From Spongiibacter tropicus DSM 19543 (GTDB lineage Bacteria > Pseudomonadota > Gammaproteobacteria > Pseudomonadales > Spongiibacteraceae), in NCBI RefSeq assembly GCF_000420325.1, contig NZ_ATUS01000001.1, forward strand, positions 1,492,463 through 1,556,462: a DNA stretch of 64,000 nt. Direction: 5' to 3'. The position numbers were made by a program, and so were the translations under genes. Within the stretch, counting starts at the first letter, position 1. Every line of letters begins with the position of its first letter. The notes under the pieces are model-generated. The model was given only the letters and a program-made list of their open reading frames with translations, made no database searches and was not told the DNA's origin. This document shows positions 8,129 to 19,305 of this stretch, one piece after another.

Positions 8129-10843
8129 CTAAAACTCGTATTGAATGCTCGCGCTGAAGGTCGTTCCTACCTCTTCCTCGTAGGTTGTTACTTCGCGACC
8201 TGCGTTCTCACGCTGGATCTCTACACCGTCATCCAGGATGTTTTTCACCTTAAGCTTCACAATCAAGCCTGGCGTCGGGTAGTAGGAATATGTGGCATCA
8301 AGCGAGTTGAAAGGCTGCTCATAAGCATCTGGCTCGCCGTTGCGACCCGCAAAGTAGAGACGCTCACCAAACACGTTATATGACAGCGTTGCCGCGTGTT
8401 TCTCATCCGGCGAGTCATACCCGAGTATCAGGTTGGCTGCGTAGTCAGAGGCTCCCACGAGGTCACGCTTGGCATTGGTAGGCGCATCGGCTTTATCACC
8501 AGCAACCAATTCGGTATCCAGCAAGGTCAGGTTGCCCTGCAGGAAGAACGGCAGCAGATGGTCAGAGAGGTCTCCGAGGTTCTTCATGAACTCGACTTCT
8601 GCACCCAGGATCTCAGCACTTTCCGCATTGATGATTTCGACAGCAGTATTGGTATCACCTGCTGCGGCCTGGAACAACTCGATCGGGTCGGTGATGTCTT
8701 TATAGAACACCGAAACAGTCAAGCTGTCGCTGTTACTGAAGAACCATTCCGCACGTACATCGTAGTTCTTGAACTGCGAAGGCAGTACATCCGGGTTACC
8801 AAACACCAGGGCATCGGTTACCGGATCCACGTAGCTGGAATCGGCAATCTCACGCAGGTCAGGGCGAACCGTGGTTTCGCTGTAGCCGAAACGCAGCTGG
8901 AAGTCCTCTGCCCAAAAACCCGGCAGCATATATGTCGCCGCCAATGACATATAGGTGTCGTCATCCTGGAAGACGGCATTCTGCAGCTCTTCTGCAATCA
9001 CTTCCGGGCTGGCACCGTCATTGACAATGATAGGGCTACCGTCAAAATCCAGCGGGTCCCAAGTCAGACCAACCTGCTGATAGTCCTCATAGCGAAGACC
9101 GGCAACAATGCGCCAAGTATCCTGCCAGGTTACATCCAGCTTACCGTAGTAGGCATCGACGCGATTGGCCGCAATGTAACTTTCCGAGTTACTCCCCGCG
9201 ACAGCAATCTGATAACCGTTATTGGGGTCGAGCAGGTTTGCATCGCTGAAGACAACATCCAGCGGCCCCGTACGAACGGCGTCACTGGCATCGACTGAGC
9301 CCAAACCGAATTCCAGCTGTCGATATGAGCGCGCTTTCTGCCAGTACTCACTACCACCGCTGACCTCGACCTTCCAGTCCATAGTAGAGAACGGCATTTT
9401 GACTTCCCAACCGTAGCTCTCCACTTCGTCTTTCAAGTCGGTAAAGCGATAGTCCGCCGCGGTGCCATTCGCTGCCACGGTGTTTCTGCCATTACGTGGC
9501 TGGCGGGTTTGAACATCAATTTCACTGGGAATTTCTGTCGTCGACTCACTATCTGAATAGAACCAATTAAACTTCAGCCCTTCAGCAACAGCCAACGGAT
9601 CCCAGCCGATCATCTCTCGAGTTACTTCACCAAAGGTGTGTTCACCGCGGATCTGATTGACCTTCATCTCGCGCTGCTCGTAGCGAATCGAGTAAAGGCG
9701 ATCGGAAATACCGCCGCTGATCGGCTGGTCATTGTCGTAGCTATCTGCAATAGCCACTTCGTCATCGGTATTTCGAAGATAAAGGCTGGTGGTTTCCAAA
9801 GAGTGATCTTCGTTGAGGCGTAAACCGAAGTTCAGGTTGGCCGCCAACGACGTGTTTTGCGTCGTTTTGTCACGGAACTCGACTTCATCACTGTCGGAAA
9901 TTGAACGGGCCGTTGAACTTTTCTTGCGCCAGGTACGGTCGTATGACACGCCAGCCAGCACACCAAATTCAACCTCCTCCGACTCACCCAAATAGAAACG
10001 GTTACCGATATTCACTTCTCCAGAATAATTCTGGTCGTCATCGGTCTCGTAGACATTGATATTACGATACAGGCCTGTAGCCAACTCGCGATTGATCTGC
10101 TCAGCATCCGCCAGCGTCGCATTGGGATTGGTTTGACGAAGGTCAGTAAGAATATCGTTGCGATCCAAGCTGCCGCGATATTTCTGCAACGCACTTTTCA
10201 AACTGGCAGCCAGAGCCCGAGTACCATCGTCATTGCCGAGGATATCGTCACTGCCACCTTTGTAGGTCACCAAGCCATCCCTGGACTCGGTATTGAAATC
10301 AGTCCCTACTTCGAGAGTAAAAACAAAGTCAGTGGGAATACCCTTGGTTCGGATGTCGACATTACCACCACCAAAAGCAGCAGGCATATCGGCAGAATGA
10401 ACTTTCTGTACCGCAAGGCTTTCCACAATCGACGTTGGGAAAATATCCAGAGGGATAACGCTTCGGCTCAAGTCTGGCGAAGGGACTACAGCCCCGTTCA
10501 ACAAGGTGCTGGAGTAGCGTTCACCCAGGCCACGAACAAAGACAAACTTATCGTCGATTAAGGTCACACCCGGTACGCGGCGAAGTGCTGCGGCAACGGT
10601 GGAGTCTCCAATCCGGCCAATCGCCTCAGAGCCGAGAAAGTCGACGGCGACTTCCTGCTCAAGGCGTTCGATGACCAGATTTTCGGCCGAGCTCTTCAGT
10701 CGCCCGACCACAACAACCTCTTCCAGCGGCTTGTTGAAGCTTAGATCGGAATCCGCCTCTTGAGCCACTGCAGAGATGGCCATACTCAGCGCAGTCAGGC
10801 TGAATACTGGCAGCATCCCTTTCTTAACAATCTGCTTTTTCAT
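8129..10843 (-). CDS. TonB-dependent outer-membrane receptor
   Basis: A 904-aa outer-membrane active transporter. A signal peptide (residues 1-28, ending AVAQ) precedes a TonB-box-like LEEVVVVG (about 40-47). A plug domain follows (about 60-190, with VRGLGERYSSTLLNG and the SVIPLDIFP segment), then a beta-barrel ending in the terminal aromatic QYEF. The plug motif defines a receptor subfamily often encoded next to a beta-helix lipoprotein, as here. The substrate is unknown. The Pho-box-like control of the upstream partner gene points to a phosphorus-containing nutrient. It is preceded by a stable hairpin in the gap to the lipoprotein gene and ends at a terminator. Confidence 0.93.
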   Translation of the reverse strand: MKKQIVKKGMLPVFSLTALSMAISAVAQEADSDLSFNKPLEEVVVVGRLKSSAENLVIERLEQEVAVDFLGSEAIGRIGDSTVAAALRRVPGVTLIDDKFVFVRGLGERYSSTLLNGAVVPSPDLSRSVIPLDIFPTSIVESLAVQKVHSADMPAAFGGGNVDIRTKGIPTDFVFTLEVGTDFNTESRDGLVTYKGGSDDILGNDDGTRALAASLKSALQKYRGSLDRNDILTDLRQTNPNATLADAEQINRELATGLYRNINVYETDDDQNYSGEVNIGNRFYLGESEEVEFGVLAGVSYDRTWRKKSSTARSISDSDEVEFRDKTTQNTSLAANLNFGLRLNEDHSLETTSLYLRNTDDEVAIADSYDNDQPISGGISDRLYSIRYEQREMKVNQIRGEHTFGEVTREMIGWDPLAVAEGLKFNWFYSDSESTTEIPSEIDVQTRQPRNGRNTVAANGTAADYRFTDLKDEVESYGWEVKMPFSTMDWKVEVSGGSEYWQKARSYRQLEFGLGSVDASDAVRTGPLDVVFSDANLLDPNNGYQIAVAGSNSESYIAANRVDAYYGKLDVTWQDTWRIVAGLRYEDYQQVGLTWDPLDFDGSPIIVNDGASPEVIAEELQNAVFQDDDTYMSLAATYMLPGFWAEDFQLRFGYSETTVRPDLREIADSSYVDPVTDALVFGNPDVLPSQFKNYDVRAEWFFSNSDSLTVSVFYKDITDPIELFQAAAGDTNTAVEIINAESAEILGAEVEFMKNLGDLSDHLLPFFLQGNLTLLDTELVAGDKADAPTNAKRDLVGASDYAANLILGYDSPDEKHAATLSYNVFGERLYFAGRNGEPDAYEQPFNSLDATYSYYPTPGLIVKLKVKNILDDGVEIQRENAGREVTTYEEEVGTTFSASIQYEF

Positions 10844-10876
10844 CGGAAAAAACCCACTAGTAATTGACCGGTGTTC

Positions 10877-10908
10877 AACAGAAAGGGCGCCGTAGGGCGC
10901 CCTCTGTT
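10877..10908. other. Long hairpin between lipoprotein and TonB receptor genes
   Basis: A 13-bp imperfect inverted repeat: arms 10877-10891 and 10896-10908, a two-base A bulge and a GTAG loop. It sits in the 98-base gap between the two leftward genes. No clear U-run follows on the minus strand, so it is more likely an mRNA-stabilising or partial-attenuation structure than a strong terminator. Confidence 0.6.
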
Positions 10909-10941
10909 CACGGCTTGGCGTCGTGCATTCAGGCCTGTTGC

Positions 10942-12621
10942 TTATTCAAACCAAAGCGGTGCAGCACTGTTCGCGGGGTCGAGACCAAAGGCCCAGTTGG
11001 CCGTCCAATCGTCGTCTTCCGTTACGGCGCCGATGTAAGCGCGGCCTTCAGCAGGAGTCACAGTGGGCGCTGCGCCACCAAGCTTCATGTCTGCCAGCGG
11101 CAGAGAGTAGAAGCCGTTCAGGATTTCCAGGTTGGCATTGCTCGCCGCAGTGGGGTCTTCACCCGCTTCCAACGTTTGATAGGTATCGTTGCTTTCTTGC
11201 AGCCACGCCAACTGGGTCTTGCCGCTGTTAGGCAGGTTGTCGCCATCTGTCAGGTCCTGACAGGCAATGATGCTGCTCTCGATTTTCAGCTCGCCATCAT
11301 CAGCCGCTTCCAGTCCTTCATCATCAATGCGAACACAATAGTTGTAGTCGTCGTCACCCAGTTTCACATCACCTTTGTAGGCAGTGGTGATCAGGGCGTT
11401 GATGATTGTCGGGAAGTGCGCTTCGCGAATACGCATGCCCTGACCGGGATCGTGAGTACCGGTACCATTGGGCTCGCCAGTCACCTCGGTAGCAGACACG
11501 ATACAAGTGAGGTTTTTGATAGTCGCGCGAGAGTTCAGGCCACGATCAATGAAGTCCTGCAGAGTCGCGGCATCTTTGCTGGAGTAGCTGCCAATACCAT
11601 CTGACTCTACACAGCGGTTGCCGTCATTTTCTGACTGGATGACCAGGGCATAGTCGATTGTGCCGCGGTAGCCTTCATCAACATCGATGGAGTCATCGCG
11701 AACATACAATGCAACATAGTGGCTGACATTCACTGCGCCGCCGAAGAATTCAATACCATCGTCGTAGGTTGAATACGCTTGCAGATAATCAACTGTCGTA
11801 CCTGAGCCCACAGCATTGAAGGAAATACCGTTGAGCTCATTGTCTTCTTCAACTTCAAAACCGGTGTGCTTAACGATGAAGTAATTCAGTGAGCCCGAGC
11901 TGTCGGCATTGTTATCACCGCCGTAGTGAGTTTGGCCAGCACCCGCTTTACCTTCAGCAGCCACGTGGCAATCACTGGTAGCGAGGTTATCGTCATCAAA
12001 AGTCCCGGTGTAGGCACACTTATTGGTGACACCGAAGCCATTGATGATCAAGCCACCCCACTGCTGCACGTCTTCTGCGCCAACCGCGTCTTCAACGGCA
12101 TCAGAAACAGAAGTAATAGTAACCGGAGCACCTTGTTCGCCGTTGGCAAAGATTTGCGAACCACGGTTGATGACCATGTAATCGTCGCTGCCCTGGAATG
12201 CCAGCGTTACACCTGCTTCAATTTCAATGGCAGAGCCATCACCGCCTTCAACAATACCCGCAGCAGCCATGTCAGCGTCGTTATCGTAGTTACGACCAAC
12301 AACCAGGCTGTCGCGGAAAATGTGGACACCGCCGTTGCTAAGCTTGGTGAAAACCACCGGGTCAGTAGCAGCAACTTCAATGGGATTAGTCAGGCTGACG
12401 AAATCTGAACCATAAATACAGTTGACGCCATCAACGCTACCCTGACGAGTCACGCCGTTGTCATTGTACGAGGCACAGAAGTTAGTGCCGCCAGTTGAAC
12501 CGCCACCAGTGCTGTTATCAACTGAATTGTTCTGGGCGTTGATATTGATGTCGCCACCGCCGCCACAACCAACCAGGGCCATAGCCGAGGCCATTGCTGT
12601 CATCGCAAAAAGCTTTTTCAT
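10942..12621 (-). CDS. Predicted surface lipoprotein with parallel beta-helix
   Basis: A 559-aa lipoprotein: signal with lipobox LVGC (lipidated Cys19) followed by a Gly/Asn/Ser-rich linker (20-45). Residues from about 60 on show beta-helix-like turns (WGGLIINGFGV; NGISFNAVGSGTTVDYLQ; YDDGIEFFGGAVNVSHYV) rich in Asp and Gly, with several paired cysteines. No catalytic motif of pectate lyases or other beta-helix enzymes was recognised. The gene begins the operon with the TonB receptor, so it may capture or process the ligand at the cell surface. An upstream Pho-box-like element suggests induction by phosphate limitation. A GGAG ribosome site supports the start. Confidence 0.82.
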   Translation of the reverse strand: MKKLFAMTAMASAMALVGCGGGGDININAQNNSVDNSTGGGSTGGTNFCASYNDNGVTRQGSVDGVNCIYGSDFVSLTNPIEVAATDPVVFTKLSNGGVHIFRDSLVVGRNYDNDADMAAAGIVEGGDGSAIEIEAGVTLAFQGSDDYMVINRGSQIFANGEQGAPVTITSVSDAVEDAVGAEDVQQWGGLIINGFGVTNKCAYTGTFDDDNLATSDCHVAAEGKAGAGQTHYGGDNNADSSGSLNYFIVKHTGFEVEEDNELNGISFNAVGSGTTVDYLQAYSTYDDGIEFFGGAVNVSHYVALYVRDDSIDVDEGYRGTIDYALVIQSENDGNRCVESDGIGSYSSKDAATLQDFIDRGLNSRATIKNLTCIVSATEVTGEPNGTGTHDPGQGMRIREAHFPTIINALITTAYKGDVKLGDDDYNYCVRIDDEGLEAADDGELKIESSIIACQDLTDGDNLPNSGKTQLAWLQESNDTYQTLEAGEDPTAASNANLEILNGFYSLPLADMKLGGAAPTVTPAEGRAYIGAVTEDDDWTANWAFGLDPANSAAPLWFE

Positions 12622-12679
12622 AGGGACTTATCTCCGTAACCTTCTCAATAAGGGCATAGGTAATTTGTCGATGGGGCGT

Positions 12680-12724
12680 ATGCTAGGCGGGAGGAATGAC
12701 AGATGCGTGAACGTAATGTGACGA
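12680..12724 (-). promoter_or_regulatory. Pho-box-like promoter of the lipoprotein-receptor operon
   Basis: On the minus strand, bases 12713-12696 read CGTTCACGCATCTGTCAT, matching the PhoB box consensus at about 13 of 18 positions with a perfect downstream half (CTGTCAT). A weaker third 11-base repeat lies upstream (12724-12714). Exactly ten bases downstream is TAGCAT (12685-12680), a reasonable -10, which is the spacing seen in E. coli Pho promoters. The lipoprotein start is about 60 bases further. Confidence 0.6.
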
Positions 12725-12790
12725 AAATGTTTCACGAATTGTGACAACAACACGGAGAGGGATTAAAAATCAGCCACAATCACACTGGAT

Positions 12791-12824
12791 AAGTCATAAA
12801 ACTGTCATAAAATGTAAATAAAAT
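12791..12824 (+). promoter_or_regulatory. Pho box and -10 element of the porin gene
   Basis: Bases 12791-12808 read AAGTCATAAAACTGTCAT, matching the PhoB box (two CTGTCAT repeats at 11-base period) at 16 of 18 positions. Ten bases later is TAAAAT (12819-12824), a good -10 hexamer, and no -35 is needed in PhoB-dependent promoters. The porin ATG follows 43 bases later. This is the best-supported regulatory site in the window. Confidence 0.82.
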
Positions 12825-12867
12825 TGCCATCTTCTTAGTACCACTCGGCATTTGGATACCCATAATC

Positions 12868-14220
12868 ATGACAAGTACTTTCCGGCAGTTACGTTATATC
12901 CCGTTGTTTATCATGGGCTTTTCTGCTTCTTATAACGCAGCCGCGCAGACGAGCACCTCGCCAGAGCTTCTGGATATCCTGGTAGAAAAACAAATCCTGA
13001 CCGAGAGTCAGGCAGAAGAGATTCGACAGGCCGAGAAAGAGCGCCGCAGTGTGAATAATGCCGTTGTGGACATCGGCAGCGGCGGTCTGAAAGTGAAAAG
13101 TGCAGATGGGCGCAGCAGTTTTCAATTCGGCGGTCGCCTCCACGCAGATGCCGCGGTTCATGACCACGAGGAACTGGCCGGACAGCAGGACGGTATAGAT
13201 GGCACCCAGATTCGACGCGCACGTTTGTATGCCAAAGGCGATATCGGCAAACAGTGGTCTTACCTGATCGAAGCCGATTTTGCCGGCAACAAAACCAGCC
13301 TCAAAGATGCGACGCTGGGCTACCATTTCAGCGGACTGCCGCTGACGGTGACCGTAGGGAATCAAAAGCAGGCCGTGAGCATGGAGATTGAAGAAAGCTC
13401 CAACGATATCCCCTTTATCGAGCGCTCGCTGGTCGCCGGCATTACCACGCCCTATTTTGATCGCGCTATCGGCATTACCGTTGCATCAGGTGGCGACAAC
13501 TGGCATTTCAAAACCGGCTTGTTCGGGGACGGCGTCTCGGATGGCGACGCGGATGAAGGCACTGGCTTTGGCCTGCGCGCTACCTATGCGCCGATAGTCA
13601 GCCGCACCAGCCTGCTGCATGTGGGGGGCTCATTCGGCCTGCGCAATACCAGTGACGATGGCTTGGCGAACGGCAAGTCACCCGGTTTTTCCTACAAGAC
13701 CACCAATTTTTCAGACTTGAAACCGGTCAGCGCCAGCATCGCTGACATGGAGCAAGTGCAGACCGGCGTGTTTGAGCTCGCTGCCATGTGTGGGCCGTGG
13801 ACGTTTCAAAGTGAATACGCGGTTACGGATGTCAGCCGCGAAACCGGAGACGACCTGAGCTTCTCCGCCTACTACGCGCAGGTGGCCTATCTCATCAATG
13901 GCCAGCGCCGTTATAAGGCGTCTGAAGGCGAGTTCAAATACCCCAGCATCAATGCCGACTTCAATCCTGAGCAAGGACACTGGGGCGCAGTTGAACTGGC
14001 TGCCAGATTCGATCACATCGACCTGGAAGATGGGGATATTTCCGGTGGCGAGGCCGACCGGGTAACCCTGGCGTTGAACTGGTATCTCAATCGCAATGTG
14101 CGAATGATGCTGGACTACAGCCACAGCTATGAACTGAAAGGCGGGGCGTTGCAGAATGTCAGTGGCGAGCTCACCGACGACATCGACACCTACGCCATGC
14201 GGGTGCAGCTGAGCTTCTAA
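12868..14220 (+). CDS. OprO/OprP-family phosphate-selective porin
   Basis: A 450-aa outer-membrane porin. A signal peptide (1-27, ending AAAQ) precedes a short helical segment (about 30-60, LVEKQILTESQAEEIRQAEKE), characteristic of OprO/OprP porins. The 16-strand barrel follows, with the FQFGGRLHADAAV, RRARLYAKGDIGKQW and NWYLNRNVRMMLDYSHSYE motifs, ending in QLSF. P. aeruginosa OprP and OprO take up phosphate and polyphosphate and are induced by PhoB. The Pho box here supports the same role. It is divergent from the lipoprotein-receptor operon and ends at a strong terminator. Confidence 0.92.
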   Translation: MTSTFRQLRYIPLFIMGFSASYNAAAQTSTSPELLDILVEKQILTESQAEEIRQAEKERRSVNNAVVDIGSGGLKVKSADGRSSFQFGGRLHADAAVHDHEELAGQQDGIDGTQIRRARLYAKGDIGKQWSYLIEADFAGNKTSLKDATLGYHFSGLPLTVTVGNQKQAVSMEIEESSNDIPFIERSLVAGITTPYFDRAIGITVASGGDNWHFKTGLFGDGVSDGDADEGTGFGLRATYAPIVSRTSLLHVGGSFGLRNTSDDGLANGKSPGFSYKTTNFSDLKPVSASIADMEQVQTGVFELAAMCGPWTFQSEYAVTDVSRETGDDLSFSAYYAQVAYLINGQRRYKASEGEFKYPSINADFNPEQGHWGAVELAARFDHIDLEDGDISGGEADRVTLALNWYLNRNVRMMLDYSHSYELKGGALQNVSGELTDDIDTYAMRVQLSF

Positions 14221-14246
14221 CTGGCAAACAGCCTCGCCAAGCAGGC

Positions 14247-14282
14247 AAAAAAAAGGCCATGCATATTGCATGGCCTTTTTTT
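14247..14282. terminator. Bidirectional terminator between porin and purA
   Basis: A perfect 9-bp stem GGCCATGCA/TGCATGGCC with a three-base loop (14255-14275). It is flanked by eight A on one side and seven T on the other, so it ends both the rightward porin transcript and the leftward purA transcript. Confidence 0.95.
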
Positions 14283-14312
14283 ATATCACTGCGCGAATGT
14301 CGCGCCGCCCTC

Positions 14313-16803
<2,491 letters not shown>

Positions 16804-16829
16804 AAATCACAATCTCTCGACGTGTTGTT

Positions 16830-17015
16830 TCAGCGCAGGAAATTCAGCATCAACAGCCCGACAACCATGCTTGCCAGGCCCAACATCCGTACTTTTTGGC
16901 TATCCAGATCGGCTATGCGATAGGCCATCATGCGCCAACGATCGGGGCTGAGAAATGGCAGAATTCCTTCAATCACCAGCACCAGACTCAATGCAACTGC
17001 CAGTTCCTGCCACAT
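16830..17015 (-). CDS. DUF2065 small membrane protein (YjeT-like)
   Basis: A 61-aa protein with two predicted membrane helices (about 2-22 and 41-59) linked by a basic loop with LSPDRWRMM, matching the DUF2065/YjeT family. This is the usual tiny gene between hflC and purA/hisZ in gammaproteobacteria. Its function is unknown, perhaps linked to the HflKC complex by constant neighbourhood. It sits 26 bases before hisZ. Confidence 0.88.
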   Translation of the reverse strand: MWQELAVALSLVLVIEGILPFLSPDRWRMMAYRIADLDSQKVRMLGLASMVVGLLMLNFLR

Positions 17016-17099
17016 TTCCCACGCCCGCTAAAAACAAAAAAATCCGTGCGGGTTACAGCGCATTTAGCACTGGCCCTGCCCGGATGCGCGAATGATACC

Positions 17100-17151
17100 A
17101 CAATCGCTGCGATTGGCGGCATGGCAGCGACGTTTATGGGCGTCGCTGCCA
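17100..17151. repeat. Two adjacent inverted repeats after hflC
   Basis: A perfect 11-bp inverted repeat, TGGCAGCGACG and its complement (17122-17132 and 17141-17151, eight-base loop), lies 12 bases past the hflC stop. Just beyond it is a second small palindrome (CAATCG/CGATTG, 17101-17115). There is no U-run on either strand, so a Rho-independent terminator is unlikely. It may be a 3'-end stabiliser or a dispersed palindromic repeat unit. Confidence 0.5.
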
Positions 17152-17162
17152 ACTACTCACAC

Positions 17163-18035
17163 TTACTTGCCGCTGCCGCTTTTCAGGTAGCGGAAAAACT
17201 CGCTGTCACTATCGAGTACCAGCAGATCTCCGCCGTTTTCAAACGACGCTTTGTAGGCCGTGAGGCTACGCACGAAGGCGTAGAATTCCGCATCGGCGCT
17301 GTAAGCAGCAGAGTAAATTCGCGTTGCCTCGGCATCACCTTCACCGCGAATCACCTGAGAGTCACGATAGGCGTTCGCGGCAATTACCGTGCGCTCGCGA
17401 TCAGCGGTTGCGCGGATTTTCTCTGCCTGCTCACGACCGGTCGAACGGTGCTCGCGGGCTTCCCGCTCACGCTCGGAAGTCATCCGGTCAAATACCGACT
17501 GACTGACCTGAGCAGGCAGATCAATGCGCTTCACCCGCACGTCGACCAGCTCAATACCGAACTCCGCCGTCGTGATGGTGTTCAGCTCGGAGGTCAGATC
17601 TGTCATCAGCAAATCACGCTCGCCGGATACCACCTCGTGGAAAGTACGCTCACCGAACTTGTTACGCAGCCCCGTGTTAATACGCTGTGCCAGCAGACCT
17701 TCAGCACGCTGCTCTTCACCGTTGGTCGCGGTGTAGAAGGTTTCGGTATCGATCACTTTCCACTTGGCGTAGAAATCCACATCCAGCGGTTTCTTCTCAT
17801 TGGTCAGGAAACGCTGGGTCGGCGCATCCAGAGTGAGAATACGGCGTTCGAACTTACGGATGGTATGTACGAAGGGCGTCTTGAAGCCCAGCCCGACTTT
17901 CACATTCGGGTTGACCACCTCACCGAACTTGAGCATTACCGCCCGCTCGGTTTCCTTGACGATGTAGATAGAGTTGTAGCCGATGACGACGATCGCCAGC
18001 GCAGCCAGCAGTATCGTAAATTGACGATTAGCCAT
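17163..18035 (-). CDS. hflC: HflC, modulator of FtsH protease
   Basis: A 290-aa stomatin/prohibitin (SPFH) family membrane protein. One N-terminal transmembrane helix (about 6-24) is followed by the periplasmic SPFH domain (VKETERAVMLKFG; TPFVHTIRKFERRI) and a charged helical region (SEREREAREHRSTGREQAEKI). With HflK it forms the large cage that surrounds FtsH and tunes its proteolysis. It starts two bases after the hflK stop, so the two are co-translated; ftsH itself lies elsewhere in this window. Confidence 0.97.
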   Translation of the reverse strand: MANRQFTILLAALAIVVIGYNSIYIVKETERAVMLKFGEVVNPNVKVGLGFKTPFVHTIRKFERRILTLDAPTQRFLTNEKKPLDVDFYAKWKVIDTETFYTATNGEEQRAEGLLAQRINTGLRNKFGERTFHEVVSGERDLLMTDLTSELNTITTAEFGIELVDVRVKRIDLPAQVSQSVFDRMTSEREREAREHRSTGREQAEKIRATADRERTVIAANAYRDSQVIRGEGDAEATRIYSAAYSADAEFYAFVRSLTAYKASFENGGDLLVLDSDSEFFRYLKSGSGK

Positions 18036-18037
18036 GA

Positions 18038-19189
18038 TTAGCGACCCTCCCGGCGGGTTGTCTGACTGTCGCGACGCAGTTGCTCAACGACCCGATCGGT
18101 CAGATCGCGGATATCCACTTCGCCGCTGCCCATCGGACGCGAGGTAGTCCGTTGCTCCATCAGCTTATCCAGGGGCAGGTACATCATATTGTTGCCGCCC
18201 TCGACATCAACCATCACCTTACTGGTACCGGTGTACAGTTCCTGCAGGGCATCAATATAGAGACGCTCCCGAGTCACTTTCGGCGCCTTTTTGTACTCGG
18301 CAGCCAGCTCGATAAAACGCTGGGCTTCACCTTCCGCCTTGGCAATCACCTGCTCTTTATAGGCCTGAGCCTCTTCCAATTGCCGTTGAGCCGCACCGCG
18401 CGCTTCGGGGATAATCCCGTTAGCGTAAGCTTCCGCTTCATTTTTCAGTCGCTCGCGGTCCTCTTTGGCGCGGGTCACGTCATCAAAGGCGTCCTGCACC
18501 TGCGACGGCGGCTGCGCGTCCTCGATGTTGACCTTGGCAACCTGAATCCCACTCTGATACGCGTCGAGATAATTTTGCAGGCGCACCTGAGTATCGACCG
18601 CCACTTCTTCACGGCCTTCAGTGATGACCTGATCCATTTTCGAGCTGCCCACCACGTGACGCAGTGCGCTTTCCAGCGCGTGCTCGAGGCTCAGCTCCGG
18701 ACTCTTCACTTTCAACAGGAAATTGGCTGGATCCGACACGGTGTACTGCACCGATACAGAAATATCGACGATGTTTTCATCTTCGGTCAGCATTTGTCCG
18801 CGGCTGGCGGCAGCCCGAACCTTGGTGGTGTTGATGATATTCACATCATCGACCAGTGGTGGCGCCCAGCGCAGGCCCGGCATCACCGTGGCGTGGTAGA
18901 CACCGAAGCGCAGCACTACTGCACGCTCCTGCTGATCAACCTGGTAGAAACCAAAAAGTCCCCAGACGATAACAGCCAGTACCGCGAGAATGCCGATGCT
19001 GCCAGCATTCATGGCCAGACCACCGCCGTTGTTGCCGCTATTACCGCCGTTTTTGCCACCGCCAAACAGACTGTTCAGCCGGTCCTGCAGCTTTTTCAGC
19101 GCCTCATCCAGATCCGGTGGCCCCTGGTTATTGTTGCCTCCTCCCCAGGGATCGTTATCTCGACCTCCACCCGGTTCATTCCAGGCCAT
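18038..19189 (-). CDS. hflK: HflK, modulator of FtsH protease
   Basis: A 383-aa SPFH protein and partner of HflC. The start is MAWNEPGGG, preceded by AGGAG; a longer in-frame start adds 23 unlike residues. It has a Gly/Asn/Asp-rich cytoplasmic N-terminus (1-60), a transmembrane helix (about 66-86), the SPFH domain (YQVDQQERAVVLRFGVYH; LRWAPPLVDDVN) and a coiled coil (DRERLKNEAEAYANGI) towards the C-terminus. It is the middle member of an apparent hfq-hflX-hflK-hflC transcription unit, as in E. coli. Confidence 0.97.
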   Translation of the reverse strand: MAWNEPGGGRDNDPWGGGNNNQGPPDLDEALKKLQDRLNSLFGGGKNGGNSGNNGGGLAMNAGSIGILAVLAVIVWGLFGFYQVDQQERAVVLRFGVYHATVMPGLRWAPPLVDDVNIINTTKVRAAASRGQMLTEDENIVDISVSVQYTVSDPANFLLKVKSPELSLEHALESALRHVVGSSKMDQVITEGREEVAVDTQVRLQNYLDAYQSGIQVAKVNIEDAQPPSQVQDAFDDVTRAKEDRERLKNEAEAYANGIIPEARGAAQRQLEEAQAYKEQVIAKAEGEAQRFIELAAEYKKAPKVTRERLYIDALQELYTGTSKVMVDVEGGNNMMYLPLDKLMEQRTTSRPMGSGEVDIRDLTDRVVEQLRRDSQTTRREGR

Positions 19190-19305
19190 AGGTTTCTCCT
19201 GTGTGCTTGCGTTAAGCGCCCGCGTGCAGGCTTGTAACGCCAACACGAATCGAGCCAAGTAATTGATTGAAGCGGCAGTCTAGCAGATTTGGACTGCGCT
19301 GCTAA

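Noticed and set aside
16896-19237. Two long plus-strand frames opposite hflC and hflK
   Set aside because: Antisense to well-supported genes; no independent coding evidence.
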